DNA of 64,000 nt from Acanthosepion pharaonis. Taxonomy: Eukaryota; Mollusca; Cephalopoda; Sepiida; Sepiidae. Position numbers and translations under genes: made by a program. This document shows positions 1-11,639 of this stretch, piece by piece; position 1 is the stretch's first letter; the number at the start of each line of letters is the position of its first letter. The DNA lies in NCBI GenBank assembly GCA_903632075.3, contig CAHIKZ030000958.1, positions 543,501-607,500 on the forward strand, in the 5' to 3' direction. The notes under the pieces were generated by a model, which made no database searches, was not told the DNA's origin, and was given only the letters and a program-made list of their open reading frames with translations.

Positions 1-45
1 TAGCCACAGTAAAAACAGTAAAATCGACCTTGCTAACCGAAATGT

Positions 46-126
46 TCCTCTGTGGCTAAATCGGTAAAGCATGTTAGGCTATGTGATGGTTCCATGTAGG
101 ATACAGGTTCGATTCCTGTCAGAGGA
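46..126 (+). pseudogene. tRNA-like sequence with enlarged anticodon region
   Basis: The two ends form a perfect 7-bp acceptor stem (46-52 with 120-126) and a perfect 5-bp T stem (103-107 with 115-119) around a 7-nt TTCGATT loop. A short D stem (55-57 with 68-70) is also present. Box A (TGGCTAAATCGG) and box B (GGTTCGATTCC) match the pol III consensus. Between the D and T arms there are 32 nt instead of about 23, and no normal 5-bp anticodon stem is seen. It is therefore more likely a tRNA pseudogene or a SINE head than a working tRNA. Confidence 0.6.
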
Positions 127-290
127 TGCATATTTTCTATGAAAATTTCCGACATTCAGGCTGGTAAATGTTAATACTGTTTATTATAAACAGAGCATTT
201 ACTTAAATATTTGTATCTATAAAAAAGAATGTATAACTATAAAAATGTCTTAAAATAGTTGTCAAGCTTTGTCTATTTCATAATATATAT
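127..290. other. short AT-rich stretch, nothing recognised
   Basis: Plain AT-rich sequence between the tRNA-like unit and the SINE core. No open frame, splice pattern or repeat was recognised. Confidence 0.5.
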
Positions 291-577
291 CTCCAGCTAT
301 GGGTAAATAGCAGGACAGACTGGGTTTTATAGCCTTGGATGTCAACTAATTTAGGAGAAGGACAACTTTGAATTCAAAACCTGTGGAGGGTCGTTTGGGG
401 ACCTTGTGGCATGTAGTGCACCAGGTCTCTGTATTTGGCCATTCAAAAGCGTGGTTGGTTCTGCACAAAGCCTTCACCATTATAATCAAATCATATGTGC
501 TGGTGTCTGCATTGTTGGTTCCTAGAAACTGAGCTGCTTGACCCTCACATGTCAAATACAATGGGGTGAGTCCACCA
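291..577 (+). mobile_element. SINE fragment: shared core plus tail type B
   Basis: The stretch starting at the core phrase 'ctatgggtaaatagcagga' and running to about 577 matches, with about 15-20% differences, the 3' part of the full SINE at 31345-31697. The tRNA head is missing, so this is a 5'-truncated copy. The tail (about 350-577) is unlike the tails of the SINEs at 24.2, 33.8 and 41.2 kb, although the core is the same. Confidence 0.75.
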
Positions 578-994
578 TATTATTTATATATGCACACACA
601 CACACGCAATTGTTGACTATCATATGTCAATCAATAACTCCAACCTATCATGTTGCTCTGTATACAAATATAATTTACTCTCTACCAGTGTGCACACACT
701 AAAATAAACAACTGATCATCCATCAAGTAGACATAATAATTCATCATAAACACATACCCATTACTCACAGAGACACACAAGCTTCCAGTCCAACATCTAT
801 AATATATGCATATTTGTACAGCAGCTTCCATACTCCACCTGCCCACCATACATAAAACATAGCCAACCAATCAAAAAAGTCCAACAAATTAACATATATC
901 AGCTGACCTTAAAATATCCAATGAAAAAAAAATTATCAGGAGAATAGATAAAAACAATCCATGCAATTTTATAAATATATTTGTAAGTACCTAC

Positions 995-1015
995 CATTCT
1001 TGCTGACAGCTTCTT
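995..1015 (-). CDS. candidate 21-nt microexon, phase 1-1
   Basis: On the minus strand a pyrimidine-rich acceptor ending TTTTTCCTGTAG is followed by 21 coding bases and a strong donor GTAGGTACTTAC. If the exon before it ends with one G, as the 27.6 kb exon does, it encodes EEAVSKN and ends with one base carried over. It is therefore a symmetric phase 1-1 cassette that can be skipped without changing the frame. The 30-nt microexon at 4963-4992 has the same phase, a similar start (EE) and very similar flanks. Short exons arise by chance, so transcript support is needed. Function is unknown. Confidence 0.5.
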
Positions 1016-2714
1016 CTACAGGAAAAACATAACATGGTTATAAAGAAAAAATGCATTCATTATAAATAGGATCCTTTTTGCTATAAATAAAAAGCTCAAA
1101 TTAGTTCCATCTAAAGCAGTAACATCAATATTGGTTGCTAAAAATATTTCATACAATTCTATCACAGAGAAGTTTCATTTCTTGAAATGTTATTAGTGAA
1201 AATAATTTAATTATTATTTTTTTTTTTTGAGACAGAAATTCTTTTTTTCCAAAATATTTTATAGAAATTTAAAAAAAAAAATCTAACTAATTTACAAGCA
1301 ACTTTGAATAAATTTAACAAATACAAGCAGAAGTTAATAAAATAAACAAAATAATTTTAAAAATAATAAAACAATTTAAAAAAAAAAAAAAAAAAATCAA
1401 AATTGAAAATTTATCACCAGTTTTTGATCAGGGATCAATTTGTAAAAGAATTTTGAGAGTAAAATGATCCTAATACAACATTCATAAGCTCTGAGAAAAC
1501 AGGAATTACCAATCCAAGACTAGAGTCACATTTTGAACATTTGATAAATTTTAAAAGCAGTAGATAATCATTACACTGTTAAAAATTAAACTACAATAAT
1601 AAACACTTAACCATTTTTAATTTTAATAAATAAGCATTTAGCTTCAGAGGAGAGAAATATTTCCAAGGAAAAGCTCCTCCTTACCCCTGTTATTCACATA
1701 ATTGTGCACTTGCCAAATTATCCTATCAATAAATACAGAAAATAAGCTGTCTTGCCAGAGAATAAAGATTAGCTAGTTAGTCCCACTGTAGGGAGTTCAA
1801 TCTTCACTGGGTGTCCCACACTTTTGGCCTTATATCAGGCTAAATTAGAATAAGGTTTAATAAGCTAGTCTTTCAAATAATTATTACACACTTTATAGCA
1901 TTAAGGAAGTCACTCAACTATAAAACACTTGTTATAGACACCACATTCTATTTGAATTAATTAAAAGGCAGATTAAAAAAAACTATATTATTTGATTAAT
2001 AAGTATATTTAATAAAGTAAGGATACTGTAATATCCAAATCAATTTAGTATTTACTTTTTAGTTTAATCAGTCTGTGATCTAATAACAGAAATATTCCAA
2101 CAGCTGAAGTATTGCAATAACTATTGTCACATCCCCAAAATGGTCAAGTGTTTCTTTAGTGGAAACCCTTTTGCTGACTCTTTGTAACGTTCTGACACTT
2201 TCCTGATGTGAGCATAAGATGTGCTTATAAACAATGCAGCCTAGATCTAAACTAGTTTCATCTGGCTTCTCTCTTGTATAAATACAAGTCTATCAAAAGT
2301 GGCAAGAGCACTTCAAAGAAAAGTCTAGTAATTCATGGTTGCTCAGAGCTAAAACAAAGATATCAAGAATGAACACCATGCAGGGATGAAGTAAATTAAT
2401 ACCATTCAAAGTTAATGCAGCTGCCTTTAAAATGAAGAGAAACTTCAGAACAAAGTGTCCAAAAAACTAACCTCATATTAACAGATTATCTATTTTTTCA
2501 GATGCTGTCAAATTAAACCCATCTTTTTGACCAGATTGATCAAATTCTGGTAAGCTGTCAATTTTGAAAATGTTAAAGAATAATAAAAGTTAAGAGGAAA
2601 AATGCTGTACTCATTTGATTTTAGTTTATATCACTAAGTGATGATCTTAGCAAAACATATTCAAAATTCTTTCAATCTACTGAGATGTGTATAAATGATT
2701 ACAAAATAAGTCAA
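1016..2714. other. intronic AT-rich sequence
   Basis: Holds only poly-A/T tracts (for example 1210-1230 and 1377-1397) and unique-looking AT-rich DNA. I see no gene. A possible 33-nt exon on the minus strand near 2475-2507 was considered and rejected. Confidence 0.5.
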
Positions 2715-3565
2715 CGGCATCCTTTTAGAATAAGGGTCATTGCAGCTCCCCACAATTTTCTGTTTTTTGGTTTCTTGAAGTAACCTCTGACCTTTTACTG
2801 TTTGTCCTTGTTCTGCCACCTTACTCACACAAACCCATGAAGATACTTTTTCCCCTCTGCTTCTCTTGCCTTCAATAGGTCCTGTGAGTATCAAATTCTC
2901 CAAGCATTCTTTCTTCATTACGTATCATAAAAATTTCAGCTATCACTGATTATAAATATCATTTTCTTTGCAGTTTCCATTTTTCTTTAAAATTCCCTCA
3001 TTGCTCACTTGGTTCTGTTCATAGTGGTTTAAGCATTGGTCAGTAGAACCACATCTCTTGTTGCTTCATTTTTCTTCAACTGTGAGTAGATTTTCCAGTA
3101 TACATAGGAGGTCAGGTATATTACATCAGTTTAGCACTCATTTAATTTTTTCCAATGTAGATTTCGTTTTTCTTAATATTTTGCTCAGTTTCTGAAAGGC
3201 ATCTTTCACTATTTCTATTCACCTTTAGATTTCTATGTCAAATATTTTGTCTTCTGTTACTACACTATTCAATTAGTTCAATTTCTGTTTGATTTTGACA
3301 TCCATAATACATAGCTCACTTGTATCTTTTACATATAACCATACATTCTGTCCACTTATAGTTAATAGTCCTTTCTTCTTGCTTTCCTATACTACTTTAA
3401 GAGTTCTTTCAGCTTTCCTCTTGAATCTGACATCAATACAGTGTCATCCACATATCTCATGTTGCTAAGATTATGTCTGCCAAACTAATTCTCTTAGGAC
3501 TGTTTTGCTGTATAAACTGCATCCTTGTCTTACTCTCATGATATTCATTAAATTTGGATTTGAAA
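2715..3565 (-). mobile_element. RTE-type LINE fragment, reverse transcriptase 3' half
   Basis: The minus-strand translation, broken by stops and shifts, runs from the reverse transcriptase motif C region (RYVDDTVL, both Asp present, near 3455) to a characteristic C-terminal region (LENLILTGPIEGKRSRG, near 2860) and the usual LINE 3' end near 2715. It is 5'-truncated and has no intact frame. The same family recurs at 22.4, 23.3, 25.8, 45.6, 49.8 and 52.5 kb. The clade assignment (RTE-like) is from memory of the C-terminal pattern. Confidence 0.8.
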
Positions 3566-4490
3566 TAGCTTCCAAAGTAAGCTCAACTATAGGATTTGGA
3601 AAAGATATTATATATTAACTTATTAAATACTTATTAGGTAATTTCATAAATGGCTAACCCAATAGCTTCATTGCCCAATACAACTAGAAAATTATTAAAT
3701 CTAACTATTGCCATCCAAAGCAAAGGTAGCAAATATACCCTGCTATTGTAAACAACAGATTAGCCCTGAATTTGAGTTTGGTTTTTCCATGCCAATACTT
3801 ATTATACTACCCACATATCCTCAGTAAGTGAACAAAATGCATGATAAGCATTTTAAAAAAGGTGTGATGACCATTTAGAGTACATAAAATAAGTTACAAC
3901 TAAATCTATAAAGGAAAATAAAGAAAACTTGGAATTTAAGAGAGAAAAGTATAATCTTTAAAAAAAGCATAAAATGAATAAGATGCTTGTCTTTAAGTTA
4001 AAATTAGATTACCAAGGTCATCAAAAAGTTAGGGTCTAGACGTTGAATGTAATGCCTCATTCTTATCAAACAAAATGACTATATTCCACCAGAATGCTAA
4101 AAATGAAGGTGGATGTTCAAGAATTTGATCTCTAGATAAGCACAGAGATTGTTTATTGTATAGGGTGAGAGATATATAATAATTCTTTTATTTTTTCTGA
4201 GAAAAAGAAATACTTTTGTTTAGTATAGGATGGACAGTAAAGAAAGAGAAGAGATGAAAGATATTTTGTGGAATTAAATTTATATAAAACCTTAAGTATA
4301 TTCAGAAAAGAGCACTCAAAACCTTAATCCAGTTGGAAAAATTAAAAATAGACAATAACAGATATGTATTTTTTAATTTGGTCCACACCCCTATTTTTTA
4401 TAAATGGAGGAATTTTTTTTAAGTGTTACAAGTGACATTTCCTACATGAATTATACCACACCTACTTTACAATGCACCCAAATGTCTCAT
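3566..4490. other. intronic AT-rich sequence
   Basis: No coding frame, splice pair or recognised repeat was seen. Confidence 0.5.
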
Positions 4491-4638
4491 TCCATTTGCA
4501 GAGTGATCAGTGATTTTATTTCAAACATGACTATCCTTTTATTAAATATTACTATGACTCACTCAGTTCTTCCATTTGCAGAGTGATCAGTGATTTTATT
4601 ACAAATATGACTATCCCTTTATTACATCTTACTATGAC
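4491..4638. repeat. two-copy tandem duplication, period about 80 bp
   Basis: A stretch of about 68 bases starting 'ccatttgcagagtgatcag' at 4491 is repeated at 4571 with only a few changes. Confidence 0.85.
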
Positions 4639-4962
4639 TAAATACATTAGCATTCACATTCTTACCTTCATTGAGTGAAGAATTAAAAAAAAGATTTTAA
4701 AATAATTATATATAGCCTATAATTTTAAAAATGATATGGTTACACAGAAATAGTTAAGGAAACAGAAAAAAACCATACAAATCAAAATATTAAAAATGCT
4801 ATTTTGATAGTTTCATGTTTAGAAAGAACATGACTTGAATATTTGAACACAGCAAAAAAAAAAAAAAAAAAAAAAAGGTAATAATGCTGATATGTTCAAA
4901 TTTTAGTTATAAAATGTATAACAATGGCAGAACAAAATTAATGCCATGCAAGTCATACCTAC

Positions 4963-4992
4963 CAACATTGATAGTGGCTTCAAGTTTCTCTT
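4963..4992 (-). CDS. candidate 30-nt microexon, phase 1-1
   Basis: The minus strand shows a strong acceptor (pyrimidine tract ending TTCTTCCTCTAG), 30 bases, then donor GTAGGTATG. Read in the phase left by the 27.6 kb exon it encodes EEKLEATINV and again leaves one base, so it is a symmetric phase 1-1 exon. Its last half and donor resemble the 21-nt microexon at 995-1015 (GAAGC...TG then GTAGGTA), and a TTGCATGG motif lies in both downstream introns, which suggests an old exon duplication. It may be an alternatively spliced linker. Function is unknown. Confidence 0.55.
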
Positions 4993-6359
4993 CTAGAGGA
5001 AGAAAGATAAAAACATGTTAAAATACTCATGGCAGAGATAATCAGAGAAATCTGAAAAACAAGTCTTCCACAATAACAAGATCTTTGGATAAAGAAAAAT
5101 GTTTCAGAAAATGAAACTAGAGAGCAAGAAATGGAAAATCAGAAATTAAGAAAAAAGTTCCAATGCTACTTTCTGATTGGTTAACATCATTAACTAATGA
5201 AAAAGAACAATTGTTATAAAATGATGACCAAAAGCAGCCATCTTGTTTTAAGTTTATTTATATGCTCTTATACTCACCTGTCATAATCAGTACATGTGCA
5301 TGTTTTTAAAATCCACAATACCCAAGAGCTCTACATCTCTGCAACTGAGTAACATGTCTTTTTTTTTTTAAATTGAATCCAACAATATAGATAGAAGTAA
5401 TGATGAGTTAATAAAAATTAAATTAAAACCATCTTCATTATTAAAAACAATTCAGAAATACATTTCATTAAAAAAAAAAAAAAAAAAAAAAGTATTATAC
5501 ATTGGTTTTAACAACTGTATTCCGTCTTTCTGCAAGTGTCTGCCATAGCTAGTAAGATTCTGAAAATTTTTAAGTGAACTCTTTATCCAATCAACAGGAT
5601 AGATTGTTCTTTCAGTGTCAGTAAATCAGTATATAATAATAATTTCTCATTTCAAAAGTTCAGACAACAAATTAATAATTAAAAGAAAAACATGCAAATA
5701 AAATAAAATGTACAAAAACCTAAATAGAAGAAATTTATTTCAGATATTGTACCAAAAATATTTTTAAAAACAAACCAAACATGTAAAATAATTCTTTCAT
5801 AATAATAGTTACAGTTAATGAGATTAAATAATTTTATTTTCTTTCATTATTTTATGGTTGAATTTTACAGGAGATGACTTTATTTCTCTGAGAAGGAGAA
5901 ATACATGATTAGTCTTGGAAGTTTTGTTGTTTTTTTCAACTAAAATAAATAAAAGAATAAGTTAACAATTTTTCCATTAATTCTTTTGGATAATAAAATA
6001 ATGGTCTTTCAGTTCTGTCTCTTCTGCCAGCAACAAATTGTCCAGTGTTTTTAGATAAAGTAGTCACCTTATCTTAAATGAAAACACTTCACCAGGTCAG
6101 TTCTTAATAGGTGAAGACCAAATACAGTAGCTTTTACAGAATTTCCAAATAAAATCTTATTTCACTTTAGTCAAAACTGGTACCATTCTTTGAAATTGAA
6201 CTTTGTTAGGCAGTTTATTTTATTTATTTTTTTTTTTTACAAATTTAATACATTCCTGAAGGCCATTCATAAGCCAAAACTATTTTTCCAACAAGAATCA
6301 ATGTACAGAAAAAGTCACAGTATAAAAAATAAAATTGGAAAAAAAATAAAGCAAACCAC
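4993..6359. other. intronic AT-rich sequence
   Basis: Contains a poly-A run at about 5471-5491 and no supported gene or recognised repeat. Confidence 0.5.
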
Positions 6360-6546
6360 AACACACCAATGTATACAACACGGCGGTCGACTTAGAAATG
6401 ATTCCATTCAGGTTAACTCAGTTTGGCAATGTTGTTCAAGAACCAAAATTTTGTTCAATAACTGAGGCATTTTCATCTCAAATTTTCTGTTTGAAAACCA
6501 GTTTGTTCAACATGTGATACGTTCGAGAACCAAGGTTTCACTGTAT
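6360..6546 (-). mobile_element. remnant of a short DNA transposon-like repeat
   Basis: On the minus strand the right end begins CAGTGAAACCTTGGTTCTCG, a terminal phrase I recall from widespread non-autonomous DNA elements. It is followed by several variants of 'ttgaacaa' and 'ttcttgaacaa'. The other end is not visible, so the family is uncertain. Confidence 0.4.
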
Positions 6547-7240
6547 TAAATTTCAAACTATACTTACATCATTGATAACTGCATATTACTGACATTATCT
6601 TTTACAATTTGTAGTTATCAGTCATGTATGTACAGTTTCAAACTTGACATTTGTAAATAAAACTAAAGTACAGACAGGGACTGATTTGACATTTAACTTG
6701 GTTTCATTGTTTTACTGTTGAAATAGCTAGGTACAACCATAAGGAACATATGAACAGCACCTCCCTCTTCTAAAATCATAAATCAATATTTTTCATTTCT
6801 GACAAAAGTTATGGGTATAGAAAAGACTAAAGAATGTTAATTTAACTTATAAAAAAAAAAAAAAAAAAAAGAATTCTTTTTTTTTTCGACAAGCTAACCG
6901 GTTGACTTAAGAAACCAAATGCAATCATTCCAAAAGTTGTTCTGACTATGAAACTTATTTTCTGATTTTCTTGTTAGCACATTTCAGTCAATTCATTTTA
7001 CAGCCTTCTTCAGGTTGACAATATGTATGGAAAGAGAGAAAAGTTTTTTTTTTTCTACAGGAAAAAAATAATGTGGCTAATATACCAACCATTTTGGCTC
7101 ATGGCCATTGATATGAGAATTATAAACAATATTATTCTCAGTAACCAGCATATAACTATAGTTTCACTTTTGTTACATAGATTACTGAGAATTCTATTGT
7201 ATGTGTAGCTCATGAACCAAACTGGATAGTATTTGAGCCA
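6547..7240. other. AT-rich sequence, possible 3' UTR side of the 7.2 kb exon
   Basis: Contains homopolymer A and T tracts near 6851-6886. No coding sequence recognised. A minus-strand AATAAA is present at about 6214-6219 but is too distant and too common here to assign. Confidence 0.4.
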
Positions 7241-7299
7241 TCATTTCTCTTCTGTTTGCCAATTATTCCTGAAGAGATCCTTCTTTATGGATTGTATAC
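7241..7299 (-). CDS. candidate alternative last coding exon
   Basis: A strong minus-strand acceptor (TTTTACATTCTTTTTCAG) sits at 7300-7317. Entered in phase 1, as left by the 27.6 kb exon, it reads GIQSIKKDLFRNNWQTEEK and then TGA at 7241-7243. If real it gives a short alternative C terminus and bypasses the microexons at 5.0 and 1.0 kb. Nineteen open codons could occur by chance, so this is a weak call that rests on the splice site and phase. Confidence 0.3.
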
Positions 7300-7317
7300 C
7301 TGAAAAAGAATGTAAAA

Positions 7318-8013
7318 CAGCTCAACTAAAATGGTATGCCAAGACAGAAAACAAAAAGAATGAGTTCAATTGGCCTTAACTCTTGGAATGATAATGATTT
7401 CTCAAAATTAAATCAATTGTGGATTGTTATTTCAAGCCAAAGACTTAGAAGATTTCTGAAACTTCCATTTTTCAACTAAAAGCAATTCTTAACATTCCTT
7501 TTTGGTAATGGAACAACTCACAATTTAGGTGTGCAAAAATCAACTAAAGCTTAGATTATATAGAAGATTAATTATTATAATGTCATTGAAAAAAAAAAGA
7601 AAAGGAAATATTAATTTGCTTGCTTACAGTTTTTAAAGATCAGAATATGTTATATTCTTCATCTCTCTCAATGTATGAAGACACTGAAGCATCACAGATT
7701 GGAACCTCTTTAAACATCGTTTCTCACATTACAAACACGAACATGAAAGAAATTCTGGCTTTTTATGTACTTTCCAGACATCATAGAAATGGTTACTGAT
7801 ACTACAAGCCTGAGCATTTCTTTCTGCAGAAGTCCAGCATTTTGGCATCAATAATTTAGATAAGTAATTCCAGGAAATACTTTTTATCAATATTGGAACT
7901 TGCAGCTTCAGCATAAGGAATAAAGAAAAGGATTGAAGATTAAAAAAGGCTACAGTTCTGTGCCAAGCACCAAAACTTACACCACAGGAAAGTTATTTAC
8001 TAAATGTAGCTTA
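7318..8013. other. intronic AT-rich sequence
   Basis: No repeat or coding signal recognised. Confidence 0.5.
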
Positions 8014-8021
8014 GTCTAGTA

Positions 8022-8333
8022 CACTGATTATTAAGCGCCATACCTCAGCACACTAGTGTGTTGTGAAATATTGTCACGGTGTACATACATGTGTACATGT
8101 GTGAAAGTAGTAATGGCACAGCATCAGTATTTGATTAAATGAATAAGTATTAAACTTTTAAGTTGAAAACAAACATTGAAATAAAGTAAGTTCATATTTG
8201 TGCTTGTATTTCAAGTCTATGGTTTTATTTCATAACATTTAAATGTATATCCTTTAAAATTGTTTCTAAGTGTACTCTGATATTTTCATACGCTCCTAGG
8301 TGTGCCATTGTTTAATAAAGTTGAGAAACACTA
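8022..8333. mobile_element. hAT-type non-autonomous element with 8-bp target duplication
   Basis: The 312-bp unit is flanked on both sides by the identical 8-mer GTCTAGTA (8014-8021 and 8334-8341). An 8-bp duplication is the hallmark of hAT transposons. The ends CACTGATTATTAA and, inverted, TAGTGTTTCTCAA are imperfect terminal repeats. No transposase frame is present, so it would depend on a partner. Confidence 0.75.
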
Positions 8334-8370
8334 GTCTAGTACAAGACTACAATCATATATGATTGAGTGG

Positions 8371-8728
8371 TTTGTTTTCTTATAGATTATCAACACTTTG
8401 TGGGTTATTTAAAGCTGAAACATATTTTGGATTATAAGAATCATTTTTTTTTTTTAGGAACTAATGTATTAACAATTTTTTTTTAAAGATTTTTTCAAAA
8501 TAAAAATCCTTCTATTTAACCCTTAGCTAGGGGAGAATAGATTGATTCATATATTTAACAAGGGTATTTGCATATAAATGAATGTAACAAATTCAGCTGG
8601 AACTCGGCTCTTTGATTTCTCATTCCAACAGCACATCCACCACATTAACTGAGTATTAAACTTATAACATTAGCAAATTGCTTCAAGAGAGGAGTTTGCT
8701 AACCATTACATCATGATAGCCACCCATC
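8371..8728 (-). mobile_element. tRNA-derived SINE with tail type C
   Basis: Minus strand, read from 8728: degenerate tRNA-like head, core (the 'taacccttagctagggg' phrase inverted) and a long tail ending in the phrase seen on the plus strand as 'atcaacactttgtgggttat'. The same tail joined to the same core is seen at 12.2, 16.5 and 61.3 kb. Confidence 0.7.
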
Positions 8729-8843
8729 AAAATCATGGAATTTCAAATGTTAACAAAGTGGGCTATTTAAGTCAGACGAGTGGTATAAAATTATTCATAC
8801 TGTAGAAGCAACTTGATTTAAAATTATTCATTTTTCAAATTCT

Positions 8844-8894
8844 TATATATATATATATATATATACACATACATACATTTATGTATGTATGTAC
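8844..8894. repeat. (TA)n/(CA)/(ATGT)n microsatellite
   Basis: About 11 TA units followed by acat and atgt tetramers. Confidence 0.95.
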
Positions 8895-8919
8895 ATTTAG
8901 GCAGCATATCTTTAGCAAA

Positions 8920-9648
8920 CATGTTTCATTGAATAATTATAGACATATTATGTCTATTTTTAAAATAATCCTCTCCAGTTCTCTAATCAGTTGATGTTAA
9001 CATGAAATTCATCAAGGAATATGATGTTTTTTCCTACCCAAGTACTTTTGATCTCTTCCCAGATCATCCTCAGGGGTGAATTACAAAGACAAATTTATTG
9101 TAATTGTAATCATTATGATGGTCATTTAAAAAAAAAAAACAAACAAAACACAAGTGGACATGCACTGTTATAATTATTTTAAAATTTATCCATTGTAGGC
9201 ACTCTATATCAAAAGCAACCAACCAACACTTAACAAAATTTATTATGAGAGTAGTAGCAATGTGTTGAAGTGCATTTAACAAACATTTAATGCCATTTTG
9301 CATTTCTACCAGTTTCCAGTCAGCTCCCTTACTTATACTGCGACACTTGTTTTTCAAAAAATTCCTTAGTACAACAGATATGATTATTTTAAAATTTTTA
9401 ATTTAACAGAGCTTCTTCATGCATGTTTCTCAAAAATCATCATCACAATGATCACAGTGACAATAATTTTGTCTTTGTAATTCACCCCTGAGGATGATCT
9501 TGGAGGAAATCAAAAATACTTGGGTAGGAAAAAACTATTGCACCTTCCTTGATGAATGTCATCTTAACTTCAAGAAACTGATTAGGGAACTGGAAAGGAT
9601 CATTATACAAATAGACATAATATGTTTATATTATTCAATAAAATATAT
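8920..9648. mobile_element. long foldback element, arms about 200 bp
   Basis: Positions 8920-9125 and 9432-9648 are inverted copies of each other, roughly 85% alike, with an unrelated spacer of about 305 bp. Each arm carries the motif cacccctgaggatgatct. No transposase is present. It could be a foldback or MITE-like element, or two copies of a short repeat inserted head to head. Confidence 0.85.
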
Positions 9649-10236
9649 ATAAAGTTAGAATATGATCTTAGACATCAAATAGTCATAATCCATTACAGAA
9701 CTTTTTAAATTCAATACAGCAATATTATTAACATGACAGAACAAAACTAGCAAAAAATAAAAATAAATTAAAATTATTCTTATAACCTCATCTATTAATC
9801 AATGGCATAGCCTTTCTGGTAGTAATTGTAGTAATTTTTAGTAAATGTTTTCAATTTTTAGTAACTAATCTAAATTTGTTTTGACATATTGTTCCATTCT
9901 TTAAAAGCAAACTGCTCTAACTACTCTAATTCCAAGGTTTGTCTTTAAATTCTTGTCATAAATATTCTGTTAGAATTAGTTCTGGACGTATTGTAGACCA
10001 AGGTGATATTGATTTTGTTCTCTTTGAGTCAATTCTTCAAATGGTGTATTTGTGTAATCATCAAAAGGGTATTTAGAAGAATTTCTCAGGTTTCCCCTTA
10101 AAATATCATGGTACACTTTTTTTTCATAGTTCCAATTAATTCAAACAAATGGTCCAATCTATTTCCACTAAAATATCTTCAATGAATGAAATTGCTACTC
10201 TAATTATCTAACTATATTTCCGAGATGAGGTACTGC
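9649..10236. other. intronic AT-rich sequence
   Basis: Nothing recognised. Confidence 0.5.
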
Positions 10237-10506
10237 AACTATTTACATTGCTCAGACTGTTGTCCTCATCTTTATTCTCATATTCACATTTCAGCCATTA
10301 ATAACTCAACTCTCCATGTTTTTGTTCACCTCTGTTGTGGCCAGGTATTGAACTCACAACTCTCTAGGTGAAGTAATTGGATTACTTCAACCAATGCTTT
10401 TATCCACTGGGTCATATCACCTGAAGAAGACCGGTGCATACAATGTCCAAAATGTTGTGAGTATGACAATAAAGTTGAGGACAACAGTCCAAACAATGTA
10501 AATAGT
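10237..10506 (-). mobile_element. inverted-repeat element enclosing a tRNA-like unit
   Basis: Arms 10237-10280 and 10458-10506 are inverted copies (sharing gttgtcctca... and ctatttacattg). Between them, on the minus strand, 10345-10420 reads like a tRNA: box A-like 'acccagtggataaaagc' and box B-like GAGTTCAATACC. A related left arm and tRNA-like unit occur at 35255-35470. Confidence 0.65.
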
Positions 10507-11639
10507 GTAAATTACTACCCTCATGTTTTACACAAGGGATGGGATTCCTTGGGTTCATGGCTTCTGCTCTTTACCTTGACACTTGCTGTACCCGATTCTA
10601 ACCAAACAATTCAATTTTAGTTTCAACACTCCATAAAATCAAAGTTCCAAAAATCACATTTTTTTTTCCAAGTAGGCATAAGGAAATTCCAATTGAGCCT
10701 CATGGTGATGATTTGGGAGTAAAAGTGTTTTTCTTGGATGGTAACTACCGAGAATATGTTTATTGAACATACTGCTTAACATACAATGAGACACATTTCT
10801 TCCTTTATTTGACAAATAAGAAATAATTCCTTTCAGCACAATTTTTGGGTTCTTTTTGCATTCACAGTTTTTCTTTGCAATCTTAAAGAGAGTTTGGGTT
10901 TATGGCCTTTTCAATAGAGAGTTGCAATGGGAATGTATTTTCAGAATACGTCAAATGCTGGATGCAGAGAGAGGAAAAAAAGAACAGTTTTAAACAAATT
11001 ACTTTTATTTTGATAGCATATGAATATCAGTTTTGAACTGAACAAGATTTTTTTTTTTTTATAACTGCATAAGCTACTCCTAAGTAGACAATCATTCTTT
11101 ACTGACCTGGGATCATGTTGCTTAACACACACACAAAAAAAAAAGAAAGAAAAAAAAAGGATATAATGCATTTTATAATCCAAATGATTAAACAAATCAT
11201 TGCACACATTTGGGAAGGTTTTGTCAAGTGTTTAAAACAATTATTTTTTGAAAAAATTTAAATATTTAAAAAAAAAAAAAAAAATTATTTTTCCAAAACC
11301 AAAAGGTAAGAAAAAGAAAAAGAAAAGACAAAGAAAAAATGTTGAGAGAAATAAAGTGAAAAGATAATAGGTGCAGGGAGAGCAATAAAAGTAGAAAAGA
11401 AAGATAAAAATCAATTCCAACCAAAAAAAAGAAAAAGTTATTTTAAACTCAGAAAATAAGAAGTAAAGAAATAAAAAAGTAATAAAAATACTAAAATAAT
11501 GAAAAGCAAATAAAAAGTGTCACTATGTGAATTTTATAAATGAAATAAAATGAATTTGCTGGCGAGAGGCAGATAATAAAAATAATCAGCTAATGCTAGA
11601 AGAGTTGAATGATGATTACAAGAACTATGAATAATAACA
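10507..11639. other. intronic AT-rich sequence
   Basis: Purine-rich A/G tracts around 11300-11520 and homopolymer runs. No gene recognised. Confidence 0.5.

Noticed and set aside
2475..2507. Possible 33-nt minus exon in the same phase as the microexons
   Set aside because: Acceptor lacks a good pyrimidine tract and the frame hits TGA just before the donor.
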